Counted from the first letter of the stretch, positions 8,720-18,051 are shown. The stretch: DNA of 64,000 nucleotides from Casp-actino8 sp044358015 (GCA_044358015.1 JBIKOO010000001.1:88977-152976), one strand, 5' to 3'. Program-made: numbers and translations. Notes: generated by a model from the sequence alone, not told the origin.

Positions 8720-9277
8720 ATGGCCTCTTCCGAACTCGCCCCTATGGAACTCGTCGGCGTGCGTCGAGATATTGCTGGCAATATCCCCGTGGTTTTTCTT
8801 CGTGAACGCAGTGGCGAACGCCGATTACTACCGATCTATATTGGGCAACCAGAAGGCGCGAGCATCCAGTGGGCTATGGAGGGTCGCGAGACCACTCGTC
8901 CACTGTCTCACGATTTGATCGTAAACATTTTTGGGGCCCTCGGAGCGGTCCTCGACAGAGTGGTCATTACTGAAGTGAATGAGGGCATCTTTTTCGCGGA
9001 GTTACATCTGCAGTCGCGATCTGGCCCGGTCGTCGTTTCAAGTCGACCATCTGACGCCATTGCAGTCGCGGTGCGGGCTGGTTGCACGATTTATTGCGAA
9101 GGCGAAGTACTTGACGTCGCGGGCAAGCTCGTTCCGCAGGGAGACGAGTTTGATGATGATCTCAACGAATCAGACGATCTTGAGGACAGCCTCGAAGAAG
9201 ATTTAGCCACTGACGACCTCGTTGACGAGTTCCGAGACTTCATTGACAGTATTAACCCCGAGGATTTCCAGTCCTGA
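8720..9277 (+). CDS. bifunctional nuclease (BFN/DUF151) domain protein
   Basis: A 185-residue protein with a DUF151/BFN domain over about residues 8-135: MELVGVRRD, LLPIYIGQPEGASI, RPLSHDLI and SSRPSDAIAVAVR are the conserved blocks. A strongly acidic tail (residues 138-185) follows. The family has been linked to nuclease activity in plants but its bacterial role is unsettled. Its position between two MerR genes reproduces the Rv1828-Rv1829-Rv1830 order of mycobacteria. The start ATG at 8720 lies about 58 bases after the upstream stop. Confidence 0.9.
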   Translation: MASSELAPMELVGVRRDIAGNIPVVFLRERSGERRLLPIYIGQPEGASIQWAMEGRETTRPLSHDLIVNIFGALGAVLDRVVITEVNEGIFFAELHLQSRSGPVVVSSRPSDAIAVAVRAGCTIYCEGEVLDVAGKLVPQGDEFDDDLNESDDLEDSLEEDLATDDLVDEFRDFIDSINPEDFQS

Positions 9278-9322
9278 GCAGGCATAACAATTTTTCTCAA
9301 GACGACTATGCCATGAGAGTTG

Positions 9323-9820
9323 ATGGTTGTCGCTGAGCGCCGTACCCTGCCAAAGATGAACGCACAGGTCTCGACCTTTAGTGGCACCCAAGCCTGTGAC
9401 ATCGTCGGTATTACCTATCGGCAACTCGATTACTGGGCTCGTACCCAATTGGTGCGTCCGGCCGTTCATGAGGCCACCGGAAGCGGCAGTCGTCGTCATT
9501 ACAGTTATCGCAACTTGCTTGAACTGCGAGTGGTCAAAAGCTTGCTCGATGCTGGAATCAAACTGGAATCAGTTCGCGAAGTTTTCAACTATCTCGGTCA
9601 ACAAGAACAAGCGGATATCACCTCAGCCCATCTTGTGATTAGCGGCTCGTCAGTAATTTTATGCCAAGGTGATGACCTCATTGATGTGGTTCGGCGGGGT
9701 CAAGGTGTACTGAACCTTTTGCCTCTGGCTCAAGTCAAGGATCAAGTTGATGGTCAATTAATCGCCCTGTATCCACAACTTGTCGAACCCGTAGTGACCG
9801 ATCTACGTAAGATCGGTTAA
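9323..9820 (+). CDS. MerR-family regulator, Rv1830-like
   Basis: A 165-residue MerR-type protein with one N-terminal helix-turn-helix (FSGTQACDIVGITYRQLDYWART), the basic wing HEATGSGSRRHYSYRNLLELRVV and a C-terminal domain with no obvious ligand cysteines. Family members near gcv and garA genes in actinobacteria control growth-linked genes; targets here are unknown. An ATG at 9323 is preferred; a TTG at 9320 immediately precedes it, and another ATG at 9356 (MNAQVSTFSG) is possible. The stop overlaps the gcvT start (TAATG). Confidence 0.85.
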   Translation: MVVAERRTLPKMNAQVSTFSGTQACDIVGITYRQLDYWARTQLVRPAVHEATGSGSRRHYSYRNLLELRVVKSLLDAGIKLESVREVFNYLGQQEQADITSAHLVISGSSVILCQGDDLIDVVRRGQGVLNLLPLAQVKDQVDGQLIALYPQLVEPVVTDLRKIG

Positions 9821-10869
9821 TGCTCAAATACTCGCCACTCGATGCTGAACATCGGGCCTTAGATGCTCGAATGACTCCTTTCGGTGGTTGGGATATGCCG
9901 CTGCAATATGCCGGCGGAACTTTGTCAGAACATTTGGCTTGTCGCCATGACGCGGTGGTCTTTGATGTGTCGCACCTTGGAACCGTTCGCGTTGAAGGTG
10001 CTCACGCATTTGACATCTTGCAAAAATCGCTCACCAACGACCTCAACAAAATTGGGCCAGGTCGGGCACAGTACACCCACTTACTTGACCCGACTAATGC
10101 CTCGGTACTTGATGACATCATTGTGTGGTGGATTGCCGATCAGGTTTTCGATGTCATGCCCAATGCATCAAACACTGGTGATGTCATCGCCGCGATCGGG
10201 GGAGTTGACACCACTGCAACTCGTGCCGTACTCGCGGTGCAGGGACCGAACGCACGTGAAAAGGTTGCAACCTTTTTCCCTGAAGCGGCGGCGGTCGGAA
10301 AATTTAGGGTGGCTCAATGCACGTGGAACGGTGTTACTTGCACAGTTGCGGGGACCGGCTACACCGGTGAACAAGGAATCGAAATCGCTATTGAGAATTC
10401 GCACGCTGCGGCATTGTGGAAAGCATTACTCGAAGCCGGTGTACAGCCGTCGGGCCTTGGCGCTCGTGACACTTTGCGCCTTGAGGCAGGATTACCTCTG
10501 CATGGACATGAACTTAGCCATGGCATCACAACGCTGCAAGCGAACCTGGAATGGGTCATCTCATGGACCAAAGGTGATTTCATTGGTCGTTCTACGTTGG
10601 CACATGAAAAGCAAACCGGAGTTTCGCGGGTCTTACGCGGAATTTCGACCGATGGCCGTCGACCACCGCGCGCTGAGTGCAACGTGCTTTGTGATGGCAA
10701 AGTCATCGGCGTCGTCACGAGCGGAAATTACTCCCCAATTCTTGAACACGGAATCGCTCTCGCACTGATTGAACCGTCCTACAAAGTAGGAGACATGGTT
10801 GCAATCGATGTTCGCGGCAGTGAACTTCCTGGCCGAATTGTTGATCTGCCGTTTGTCGCAAAAAAGTAG
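9820..10869 (+). CDS. gcvT: glycine cleavage system aminomethyltransferase (T protein)
   Basis: A 349-residue T protein. Blocks seen: MTPFGGWDMPLQY near the start, VVFDVSHLGTVRVEG, GYTGEQGIEI and LGARDTLRLEAGLPLHGHEL. It transfers the methylene group from aminomethylated GcvH to tetrahydrofolate and releases ammonia. Its ATG overlaps the stop of the preceding MerR gene by one base, so its translation is probably coupled. gcvP is close by on the opposite strand. Confidence 0.95.
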   Translation: MLKYSPLDAEHRALDARMTPFGGWDMPLQYAGGTLSEHLACRHDAVVFDVSHLGTVRVEGAHAFDILQKSLTNDLNKIGPGRAQYTHLLDPTNASVLDDIIVWWIADQVFDVMPNASNTGDVIAAIGGVDTTATRAVLAVQGPNAREKVATFFPEAAAVGKFRVAQCTWNGVTCTVAGTGYTGEQGIEIAIENSHAAALWKALLEAGVQPSGLGARDTLRLEAGLPLHGHELSHGITTLQANLEWVISWTKGDFIGRSTLAHEKQTGVSRVLRGISTDGRRPPRAECNVLCDGKVIGVVTSGNYSPILEHGIALALIEPSYKVGDMVAIDVRGSELPGRIVDLPFVAKK

Positions 10870-10917
10870 AGGCGTACGTTCACGACGAGTTAAACGCTGA
10901 TTTAGCCAAAAGCCGAT

Positions 10918-11391
10918 TCAGCTAGTACTTGATTTGCTGCCGAACATCCCGCCAGCGACTTCGGCGAACTGAGCAAGAGGACCAAGCCGTCCGGCAAGAT
11001 CTCCGAGAGTCGACACGGCCTTTGAGACATCAGCTGGCAGGGTGCCGATTTGATTAATCACACCATCTACCTTTTTCAAAGTTGACTTTGCTTGCTTTGC
11101 TGATGCTTGTACAAGTGGCACGATCTCGGCAACTGGACCTTCAATTTCATCCAAGAGAGCGTTGACACGATGAGCGACTTTGTTGAGTTCAGACATCGTG
11201 TCGTTAAATGTCCCAATTGATTGCACAATGTCACCAGTAACTTGCATCACGGTTTCAACCATGCGCCCGAGCGCCATCAACGGATTGGCGCCACCCAATA
11301 GACCCAATAAATCATTCACACCCGGAATTGCCGAGTGCGACGAAGCGTCGGCTGTTGGCTCAGATTTGGGGGCGGTCTTTTTGGTAGCCAT
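10918..11391 (-). CDS. hypothetical helical protein
   Basis: A 157-residue protein I do not recognise. After a Lys/Thr/Ala-rich disordered start, residues from about 25 onward look like long amphipathic helices (for example NALLDEIEGPVAEIVPLVQ and TLGDLAGRLGPLAQFAEV) with few aromatic residues, resembling small actinobacterial phasin-like or coiled-coil proteins. No signal peptide, membrane span or cysteine. ATG at 11391 is chosen over TTG at 11400. It lies downstream of gcvP with 24 bases between them and may be cotranscribed. Confidence 0.7.
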   Translation of the reverse strand: MATKKTAPKSEPTADASSHSAIPGVNDLLGLLGGANPLMALGRMVETVMQVTGDIVQSIGTFNDTMSELNKVAHRVNALLDEIEGPVAEIVPLVQASAKQAKSTLKKVDGVINQIGTLPADVSKAVSTLGDLAGRLGPLAQFAEVAGGMFGSKSSTS

Positions 11392-11415
11392 GGCGCCCAA
11401 ACTACCGAATCATCT

Positions 11416-14277
11416 TCATGATGACGCATACGCTTCAAGAGGCGCACAGGTGCACACCAAGTTACGGTCGCCATAGGCCGCGTCGATTCGACTCACTGGC
11501 GTGTGATATCCGTACGAACCTGACAAGGACGGAGTTCCGGCCGATCGGGGATAGGCGCGGTTCCACTCACCAACAAGATCGGCAACGGTGTGCGGAGCAT
11601 GTCGCAACGGACTGTCTTCAACAGCAATGACTCCAGCGGCGATCTGATCAATCTCGACCCGAATCGCCACCATGGCATCGCACAAACGATCAAGTTCAGC
11701 CTTGGTTTCACTTTCGGTCGGTTCAATCATCAAAGTACCGGCGACGGGGAAACTCATCGTTGGCGCATGGAAACCATGGTCCATCAGACGCTTTGCCACG
11801 TCGTCCACCGTTACTCCAAAATCTCTGGTGATCCCGCGCACATCAATAATGCATTCGTGGGCAATGAATCCGTGGGTGCCGGTATACAAGACGGGGAAGT
11901 GGGCATCAAGACGACGCGCTACATAATTCGCGTTCACAATCGCCATCTCAGTTGAGAGACGGACTCCGCTCGCACCCATCAGCCTGATGTAGGCCCACGA
12001 AATCGGCAGGATACTCGCCGAACCAAAATTGGCAGCCGACACTGGTCCAACAGCCTGCGATCCAATCGGAGCAAGGGGATCGCCTGGCAGGAAATCAGCG
12101 AGATGTCGACGCACCGCAACAGGTCCGACTCCTGGGCCACCTCCACCATGGGGGATACAGAAAGTTTTGTGCAGATTCAAGTGACTGACATCTGCACCGA
12201 ACACGCCAGGCTGCGCGAGGCCAACTAGTGCGTTTAAGTTGGCGCCATCAACGTAGACCTGACCGCCACCCTCGTGAATGATGCGACAAATATCGGTGAT
12301 GCCATCTTCAAACACGCCATGGGTTGATGGGTATGTCACCATGATGGCCGCGAGTTTGTCTCCAGCCACATCAACTTTTGATTGCAGGTCGGTGATGTCA
12401 ACATTTCCACGGTCATCACACGCCACCACAACAACTGACATACCGGCCATCACAGCACTCGCCGCATTTGTTCCGTGGGCACTCGATGGAATCAAACAGA
12501 CTGTTCGTTCAATATCACCACGGCTGCGATGGTAGGCACGGATTGCTAGCAGTCCAGCGAGTTCACCTTGGCTACCAGCATTCGGTTGCAAACTCACGGC
12601 GTCATAGCCCGTGACAGCAATCAACATATCTTCAAGCTGCTTGATGAGAGACAAGTAGCCCTGGACTTCATCAAGTGGTGCATACGGATGCACATTGGCA
12701 AATTCAGGCCACGTCACGGGTTCCATTTCAGTTGTGGCGTTTAGTTTCATGGTGCATGAACCAAGCGGAATCATGGTTCGGTCAAGCGCTAAGTCTTTGT
12801 CGGCTAATCGACGGAGGTAACGCAACATTTCATGTTCGGTTTGACATGAATGAAAAACCTTGGCCGTCAAGATTTCATCGGTGCGCACAAGCGCCAATGG
12901 AATTCCCACATCAGGTGCGTCAAATTTTTCGGGCGACATTATGTCGGTGCAACCAAATGCTCTCAGAACATCCGCGACAATCTCTAATGTGGATGTCTCA
13001 TCAAAGGTGAGACCGATCGTTAACTCATCAACGACTCGGAAGTCCAAATCAAGCGAACGGCCATTATCGATAACGCCTTTCGCGCCTTGTGGAACACGCA
13101 CCGTAATCGTGTCAAACCAGGTGTCGTGAACAAGTTCAAATCCATGAGCCCGAAGACCTTGTGCTGCCATCGTAGTCAGGCGATTAACGCGCCGGGCTAT
13201 CCGTTCCAATCCGCTGGGTCCATGCCACGTGGCGTAAAAGCCGGCGATATTGGCGAGCAATGCTTGAGCCGTACAGATGTTGCTGGTTGCTTTTTCGCGA
13301 CGAATATGTTGCTCGCGCGTTTGCAGTGCCAAACGTAAAGCGGAACGACCTTCCGTATCGGTGCTCACGCCTACCAAACGACCAGGAAGACTCCGCGCAT
13401 AGGCCTCAGTCGTTGCCATAAACGCGGCGTGCGGACCACCAAATCCCATCGGCACACCAAATCGTTGGGCCGAACCAACCGCTATGTCTGCGCCGAGTTG
13501 ACCTGGTGATGCCAACACCACGCAAGCCATAGGATCAGTGACAACAACTGCCACCGCACCCGCGTCCTTGACTGATGCGATCGTTGACGACCAATCGTGA
13601 ATTGAACCGGTTGAGGTCGGATACGAAAAGAGTGCTCCGAAAATGTTCGTTGGATCTAGAGCATCAATATCTCCCACTATGAGTTCAATACCTAGGGGTT
13701 CGGCTCTTGTCGCCATGACGGAAATCGTTTGCGGATGGGTATCGCGATGTACAAAGAAAGTGGCCGATTTTGATTTACTTGCGCGCCGCGCCATCGTCAT
13801 TGCTTCGGCTGCTGCAGTTGCCTCGTCCAAGAGTGAAGCATTGGCAATTGGAAGTCCCGTCAAATCAGAAATAATCGTTTGAAAATTCAAAAGCGATTCA
13901 AGTCGACCTTGACTAATTTCCGGCTGGTACGGCGTGTACGAGGTGTACCACGCCGGATTTTCGAGCACGTTGCGCCGAATAACCGGGGGAGTGATCGTGC
14001 CGGTGTAGCCCATGCCAATCAAACTGCGTCGCGGTCGATTCATCAATGCGATCTGCCGTAACTCAGCGGTCACTTCTGATTCAGTAAGAGCACTCGGCAA
14101 TGCCAAATCATCGCGTAGACGAATCGCTTCTGGCACAGTCCGATCAATGAGAGCGGCCACGGATTCAACGCCAATCACTTGCAACATTTCCTGCAAATCA
14201 TGAGCGTCAAGAGTTCCGATGTGTCGACGAGAAAATCCGTCGCGATCAAATAATTCATCTAGTGAATACGTCGACAT
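11416..14277 (-). CDS. gcvP: glycine dehydrogenase (decarboxylating), P protein
   Basis: A 953-residue single-chain P protein, the length of the fused type (E. coli about 957). The PLP lysine is Lys704 in LNLHKTFCIPHGG, followed by the glycine-rich loop. The N-terminal half has the degenerate second copy of the fold (MGYTGTITPPVIRRNVLENP). It decarboxylates glycine and loads aminomethyl onto GcvH. GGAG lies five bases before ATG 14277. The leader carries a tandem glycine riboswitch, so expression should respond to glycine. It is separated from gcvH and gcvT, which lie on the other strand. Confidence 0.97.
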   Translation of the reverse strand: MSTYSLDELFDRDGFSRRHIGTLDAHDLQEMLQVIGVESVAALIDRTVPEAIRLRDDLALPSALTESEVTAELRQIALMNRPRRSLIGMGYTGTITPPVIRRNVLENPAWYTSYTPYQPEISQGRLESLLNFQTIISDLTGLPIANASLLDEATAAAEAMTMARRASKSKSATFFVHRDTHPQTISVMATRAEPLGIELIVGDIDALDPTNIFGALFSYPTSTGSIHDWSSTIASVKDAGAVAVVVTDPMACVVLASPGQLGADIAVGSAQRFGVPMGFGGPHAAFMATTEAYARSLPGRLVGVSTDTEGRSALRLALQTREQHIRREKATSNICTAQALLANIAGFYATWHGPSGLERIARRVNRLTTMAAQGLRAHGFELVHDTWFDTITVRVPQGAKGVIDNGRSLDLDFRVVDELTIGLTFDETSTLEIVADVLRAFGCTDIMSPEKFDAPDVGIPLALVRTDEILTAKVFHSCQTEHEMLRYLRRLADKDLALDRTMIPLGSCTMKLNATTEMEPVTWPEFANVHPYAPLDEVQGYLSLIKQLEDMLIAVTGYDAVSLQPNAGSQGELAGLLAIRAYHRSRGDIERTVCLIPSSAHGTNAASAVMAGMSVVVVACDDRGNVDITDLQSKVDVAGDKLAAIMVTYPSTHGVFEDGITDICRIIHEGGGQVYVDGANLNALVGLAQPGVFGADVSHLNLHKTFCIPHGGGGPGVGPVAVRRHLADFLPGDPLAPIGSQAVGPVSAANFGSASILPISWAYIRLMGASGVRLSTEMAIVNANYVARRLDAHFPVLYTGTHGFIAHECIIDVRGITRDFGVTVDDVAKRLMDHGFHAPTMSFPVAGTLMIEPTESETKAELDRLCDAMVAIRVEIDQIAAGVIAVEDSPLRHAPHTVADLVGEWNRAYPRSAGTPSLSGSYGYHTPVSRIDAAYGDRNLVCTCAPLEAYASS

Positions 14278-14319
14278 GGAAGCTCCAAACAGTTCATGAC
14301 AAAAGTCGTGTTGTGCTTC

Positions 14320-14514
14320 CCCCGCTGTCTCTCCACCGAAGTGGACCTGAGAGCTTCATTCAACACAAAGTTGAACTTTCCCCTTCGGTATGGCGTGCGA
14401 ACACGTCAATTTTCCAGCGTTGTCTCACCCGTCCGGTCCGTTGGCCTGAGAGATTCCGGGGAGGTTGCTCCTTCGGCGTTGCGATGCTGGTGGCACCGCA
14501 ACTCTCCCGGTCGG
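14320..14514 (-). promoter_or_regulatory. tandem glycine riboswitch upstream of gcvP
   Basis: Read on the minus strand, aptamer 1 (about 14512-14432) has CCGGGAGAGTTG, CGCCGAAGGAGCAA and GGAATCTCTCAGGC followed by AACGGACCGG. Aptamer 2 (about 14433-14322) has GGTGAGAC, ACCGAAGGGGAAAG, GCTCTCAGGTCC and GGTGGAGAGAC. These are the conserved blocks of the gcvT-type glycine aptamer, in two copies joined by a very short linker. About 43 nt separate it from the gcvP ATG, including the Shine-Dalgarno. No clear intrinsic terminator was seen, so control may be translational. The stretch 14515-14599 between it and the LLM gene must hold any separate promoter; none is clear. Confidence 0.93.
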
Positions 14515-14599
14515 GGTTAACGACAACTTGACCATAGTCCGTGACCGTCGTGGGTAACGACAACATCACAGATTTTCGCTGTGCCGATCATCACCCTTT

Positions 14600-15760
14600 T
14601 CAGGATCGCTGGGCTTTTTGCTCTTCGTAGTCAGCAATCGCAGTTAATTGTGCACCTAGCGTGGCATCAACCCAGCGGCTCCCCGCACCAATGATCTTGT
14701 CGTAACTTGCTTGTGGTCCTGCCAATTGGCCCGTGAAGTGCGGAATCACTTGCTCGGCAAATAGTTCATAACTACGCAAGGTCTGATGCCAGTCGGCCAT
14801 GTCGGCTCCCATGAACAAGTAACAGCCGAATCCACCAGTCTTTTCTTGGAGTCGTTCGATTTGGGCGATTGCCATCTCGGGAGTACCAATCACCATCCGA
14901 CCTGATTCATTGGCCTGATCGATGAAATCGTCGATATCAGTGGGCGGGGGAGGACCATTGGGATCACCCAACGGAATGATGTGACCGAGATAGTCCCAGA
15001 TCCATTGCAATCCATAGCGACAATTCTCGCGGGCCTTCTCAACAGTTTCAGCAATATGCATCGGACCCATGAGACGAGCCTTTGAACGATCAACCACATG
15101 ACCGTGTCGTTGCGCTTCGTCTTCCCATACCTTGAGGTTGTAATCAAGCATCTGGAATGCCGCCGGTTCGGTAGCAGCAATGGAAATCAAACCGACGCCA
15201 TATTTTCCGGCCAATTTAGAACCAGAAGGCGAAACCGACGAAGCAACCGCAATATCAAAATTGCTGTACGGCTTGATTTGTAATACTGCTTCGTTACAGG
15301 TGTACCAGTCGGTTTGTTCGGTGACGGTCTCACCGCGGAACAAACGCATCATCACATCGAGCGATTGCTCCATACGGGGACGCTGAGTCATTGGGTCAAT
15401 ACCCAACATGTGAGCATCAGAAGTCAATTGACCAGGACCAGCACCAAACATCATGCGACCACGAGTGAGGTGATCGAGCATGACAATGCGATCAGCCAAC
15501 ATGAATGGATGGTGATAGGGAAGCGAGTTCACCCCTGTTCCCAACTTGATGTATTTGGTCCGCTCGGCAGCAGCAGCAATCATCACTTCAGGAGAAGCAA
15601 TGAGTTCTGATCCGGCCGAGTGATGCTCGCCGATCCAGGCTTCGTGAAAGCCAAGTTCATCAAGATGCTCAAGGAGTTTGAGATCTCGTTGAAGAGCGAG
15701 AGTGGGGTTGACACCCGTCTTGTGCATGGGTGGCATGAAAATTCCGAATCGCAGACTCAT
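14600..15760 (-). CDS. LLM-class flavin-dependent oxidoreductase
   Basis: A 386-residue luciferase-like monooxygenase. The N-terminal strand LRFGIFMPP, ELGFHEAWIGEHHSAG, KLGTGVNSLPYHHPFMLADRIVMLDHLTRGR and GAGPGQLTSDAHMLG are the standard LLM blocks. It uses reduced flavin (FMNH2 or F420H2) for an oxidation whose substrate cannot be told. Acidimicrobiia carry many such paralogues. It lies upstream of the gcvP riboswitch on the same strand; its own ATG at 15760 opens directly into MSLRFGIF. Confidence 0.88.
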   Translation of the reverse strand: MSLRFGIFMPPMHKTGVNPTLALQRDLKLLEHLDELGFHEAWIGEHHSAGSELIASPEVMIAAAAERTKYIKLGTGVNSLPYHHPFMLADRIVMLDHLTRGRMMFGAGPGQLTSDAHMLGIDPMTQRPRMEQSLDVMMRLFRGETVTEQTDWYTCNEAVLQIKPYSNFDIAVASSVSPSGSKLAGKYGVGLISIAATEPAAFQMLDYNLKVWEDEAQRHGHVVDRSKARLMGPMHIAETVEKARENCRYGLQWIWDYLGHIIPLGDPNGPPPPTDIDDFIDQANESGRMVIGTPEMAIAQIERLQEKTGGFGCYLFMGADMADWHQTLRSYELFAEQVIPHFTGQLAGPQASYDKIIGAGSRWVDATLGAQLTAIADYEEQKAQRS

Positions 15761-15784
15761 GCCAAATTACTAACACAACCGACG

Positions 15785-17008
15785 TCACTCAATCGTGCCG
15801 TACGCACCCACCGAGCCAGTTGAACCGGCATCTCGAACTTTGGTGACGGCATGACTGAGATCAACGATGAATTCTTCAATCACTTGATGGTGAACAGCGT
15901 TGACTGTGCAATGCAAAGAGTCGGGAGGGGCTTGTCTGTCGACATACCAACCAGTTTTTGCTAATTCATCAGCAACTGCGAACACATCAAAGTCTTGTGC
16001 CCCAAAAGACAACAATGTGCTGTCGGGGTAGGCCCGCAATTGAAGTCCGTCGATTTTTTCAATTGCGTCTGCCAACTGTCGAGTTGTTGCCCGCGCCGAC
16101 TCGGTCAGTCGTAAATACCCCTCGTCGCCCAAGTAGTTCATCACTGCCCAGGCCGAGGCCATCGGACCACCACTTTTAGTTCCAAGCACTCCCGATGATC
16201 CGTAGAAACCGCCTAACCAATTGTCGGTAACGAACGTTTGGTACGAGCGCAATTGACGATTGCGATGCATGATGACCGAGGCACCTTTGGATGTGTAACC
16301 GTACTTATGCAAGTCGACCGAAATGCTGGTGACACCGTCCACGCGAAAATCCCATAGAGGAATATTCTCACCGAGTCGTTCGAGAAAGGTGAGGGTCACG
16401 CCACCCATACATGCATCAACATGACAATTGATATTCCTCTCGCGAGCGATCGCCGCGAGGTCAACAATGGGATCAACGACACCTTGTGGGTACTGCGGTG
16501 CGGAACCAACAATCAACACCGTATTGGCATCAATGGCTTGTCGCGTTGCTTCAACATCGGCACGCCAGTCAGCGCCCACCGGAACTCGTCGACTTTCAAG
16601 TCCAAAGTAGTAGCAAGCCTTTTCGAATGCTGCGTGCGCAGAAGTTGGCAGCACCACATTGGGCTGAGTGATTCCAAATTCGCGACGACCCCGTTCGCGA
16701 GCTGCTTTGACAGCGAGCAAAATACTTTCTGTTCCACCACTCGTCATAAAGCCAGCAGACGTTTCATCGCCATGCACCCAACGATTAACTGTCGCGACGA
16801 CATCGGCTTGGAACTTTTTCAAACTCGGGAACGCATCAGCATTCAATCCGTTGGCAGACCCATACATCGCATAAGCGCGATCGGCCACTTCTTGCACTTC
16901 AGGTCCGGCGTAGTACGCCAACGAAAACGCACGCCCGTCTTTCCAACGCAGATCGGCGTTTCCGATTGATGCAACTTGGGCCATCACTTCTTGAGCGCGC
17001 GAATCCAT
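15785..17008 (-). CDS. PLP-dependent group II decarboxylase-like protein
   Basis: A 407-residue fold-type I PLP enzyme of the pyridoxal-dependent decarboxylase/sphingosine-phosphate lyase group: FMTSGGTESILLAVKAARE, the Asp in CHVDACMGG and the Schiff-base lysine in SVDLHKYGYTSKG. Substrates could be an amino acid or a phosphorylated amino alcohol; the similarity to S1P lyases in the lysine region favours a carbon-carbon lyase. The ATG at 17008 is chosen; a GTG at 17029 in frame would add seven residues. Only 41 bases separate it from the divergent thioesterase gene. Confidence 0.82.
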   Translation of the reverse strand: MDSRAQEVMAQVASIGNADLRWKDGRAFSLAYYAGPEVQEVADRAYAMYGSANGLNADAFPSLKKFQADVVATVNRWVHGDETSAGFMTSGGTESILLAVKAARERGRREFGITQPNVVLPTSAHAAFEKACYYFGLESRRVPVGADWRADVEATRQAIDANTVLIVGSAPQYPQGVVDPIVDLAAIARERNINCHVDACMGGVTLTFLERLGENIPLWDFRVDGVTSISVDLHKYGYTSKGASVIMHRNRQLRSYQTFVTDNWLGGFYGSSGVLGTKSGGPMASAWAVMNYLGDEGYLRLTESARATTRQLADAIEKIDGLQLRAYPDSTLLSFGAQDFDVFAVADELAKTGWYVDRQAPPDSLHCTVNAVHHQVIEEFIVDLSHAVTKVRDAGSTGSVGAYGTIE

Positions 17009-17049
17009 AACTCGTACTGTAGGCAACACTCATGACTACGGTAGGAACT

Positions 17050-17496
17050 ATGTCGAACAAAGAGCTTGAATCACGAGCACCTCTCGTATCCGTTGATGAA
17101 ATGAATGCCTTCATCGGGGGAGCGTTCGGCGGCAATCAGAACGCCTGTGAAGAGATGGCTTTTGGAATGTCGGTCGCGGTGATGTACCCAAGCGCTGCCT
17201 CATTGCGCCCTGGGAAAATCATTAGCGGACCAACCGTCTTCAGCATTTGTGATGCCGCGTTGTTTTACGCTTCGTTGTCGGCAATTGGCATGGAGCCGAT
17301 GACCTTGACAAGTGAGATGTCGATTCGTTTCTTACGCCCAGCAAGGGGAGAGGTGATTCGGGCGCGTGCGCGCATTGACAGCCTTGGCTCACGCTCAATC
17401 GTCGGGACCGTCATTGCCTATACCGATGATGAATCAAAGCCCGTAGCGGTCGCTCAGGGCACCTATATGCGACCCAAAAATTCAGCGACCGCCTAA
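17050..17496 (+). CDS. hotdog-fold thioesterase (PaaI-like)
   Basis: A 148-residue hotdog protein. ISGPTVFSICDAALFYASLSA is the central helix with the Asp typical of PaaI-like acyl-CoA thioesterases, and TSEMSIRFLRPARGEVIRARARI supplies the following strands. AGGA lies four bases before ATG 17050, so that start is preferred over ATG 17032. Function beyond thioester hydrolysis is unknown. The FKBP gene starts 33 bases downstream and may share the transcript. Confidence 0.82.
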   Translation: MSNKELESRAPLVSVDEMNAFIGGAFGGNQNACEEMAFGMSVAVMYPSAASLRPGKIISGPTVFSICDAALFYASLSAIGMEPMTLTSEMSIRFLRPARGEVIRARARIDSLGSRSIVGTVIAYTDDESKPVAVAQGTYMRPKNSATA

Positions 17497-17529
17497 GAGG
17501 CTCAACAGGCCGTCATCTAGGATTCAAGA

Positions 17530-17910
17530 ATGTCTACACACGCCGGCAAGCCCGTCATCACAGTTCCCGCAGGGGATCCACCCACCAGCTTGGTCATCGA
17601 CGACATCGTGACTGGCGAGGGCAAAGAGGCAACTGCTGGTTGTCGCCCCGTCATGCACTACGTCGGGGTCGCCTGGAGCACTGGCCAAGAATTTGATGCT
17701 TCCTGGGATCGTATGGAGACCTTCAGTTTCCGACTCGGCGCCGGTGAAGTCATTGGCGGATGGGACCAAGGTGTCGCCGGTATGAAGGTTGGCGGTCGCC
17801 GTCAACTCACGATTCCGCCCGAACTTGGTTACGGCAGCCGAGGCGCTGGCGGCGTCATCAAAGGCAACGAAACGTTGATCTTTGTCGTTGACCTCATCGA
17901 CGTGCGCTGA
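17530..17910 (+). CDS. FKBP-type peptidyl-prolyl cis-trans isomerase
   Basis: A 126-residue single FKBP domain with VMHYVGVAWSTGQEFDASWDR, the VIGGWDQGVAGMKVGGRRQLTIPPELGYG core and the last strand LIFVVDLIDV. Conserved active-site aromatics (Y, F, W, Y) are in place. It has no signal peptide, so it is cytoplasmic. The length is that of minimal actinobacterial FkpA/FkbP-like proteins. An AGGA sits ten bases before ATG 17530. Confidence 0.93.
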   Translation: MSTHAGKPVITVPAGDPPTSLVIDDIVTGEGKEATAGCRPVMHYVGVAWSTGQEFDASWDRMETFSFRLGAGEVIGGWDQGVAGMKVGGRRQLTIPPELGYGSRGAGGVIKGNETLIFVVDLIDVR

Positions 17911-17952
17911 AACCGCACGAGCTGCAGAACTGCAGTAGGAGCAGGCTTTTTG

Positions 17953-17987
17953 TGATCTGAAAACGAATTGACATTCGTCTCAGATCA
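17953..17987 (+). terminator. long imperfect hairpin after the FKBP gene
   Basis: TGATCTGA at 17953-17960 pairs with TCAGATCA at 17980-17987, and ACGAA at 17963-17967 pairs with TTCGT at 17974-17978, leaving a TTGACA loop. It lies 43 bases after the FKBP stop. No U-tract follows on either strand, so it may act with Rho or as an mRNA end rather than as a classic terminator. The region 17911-18051 holds nothing else that I recognise. Confidence 0.4.
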
Positions 17988-18051
17988 AAGTGTCATAACG
18001 GAGATTATGGGCGGGATATCAACAGCGCAGGCCAGAACTATTTGCTCAGAA

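Noticed and set aside
16421..16969. 182-codon open frame on the plus strand
   Set aside because: Lies fully antisense inside the PLP decarboxylase gene, and its translation has no family features.
17968..17996. TTGACA with TGTCAT at 17-base spacing
   Set aside because: It is inside a hairpin after the FKBP gene and would read toward the antisense of the zinc-finger gene; no gene to serve.
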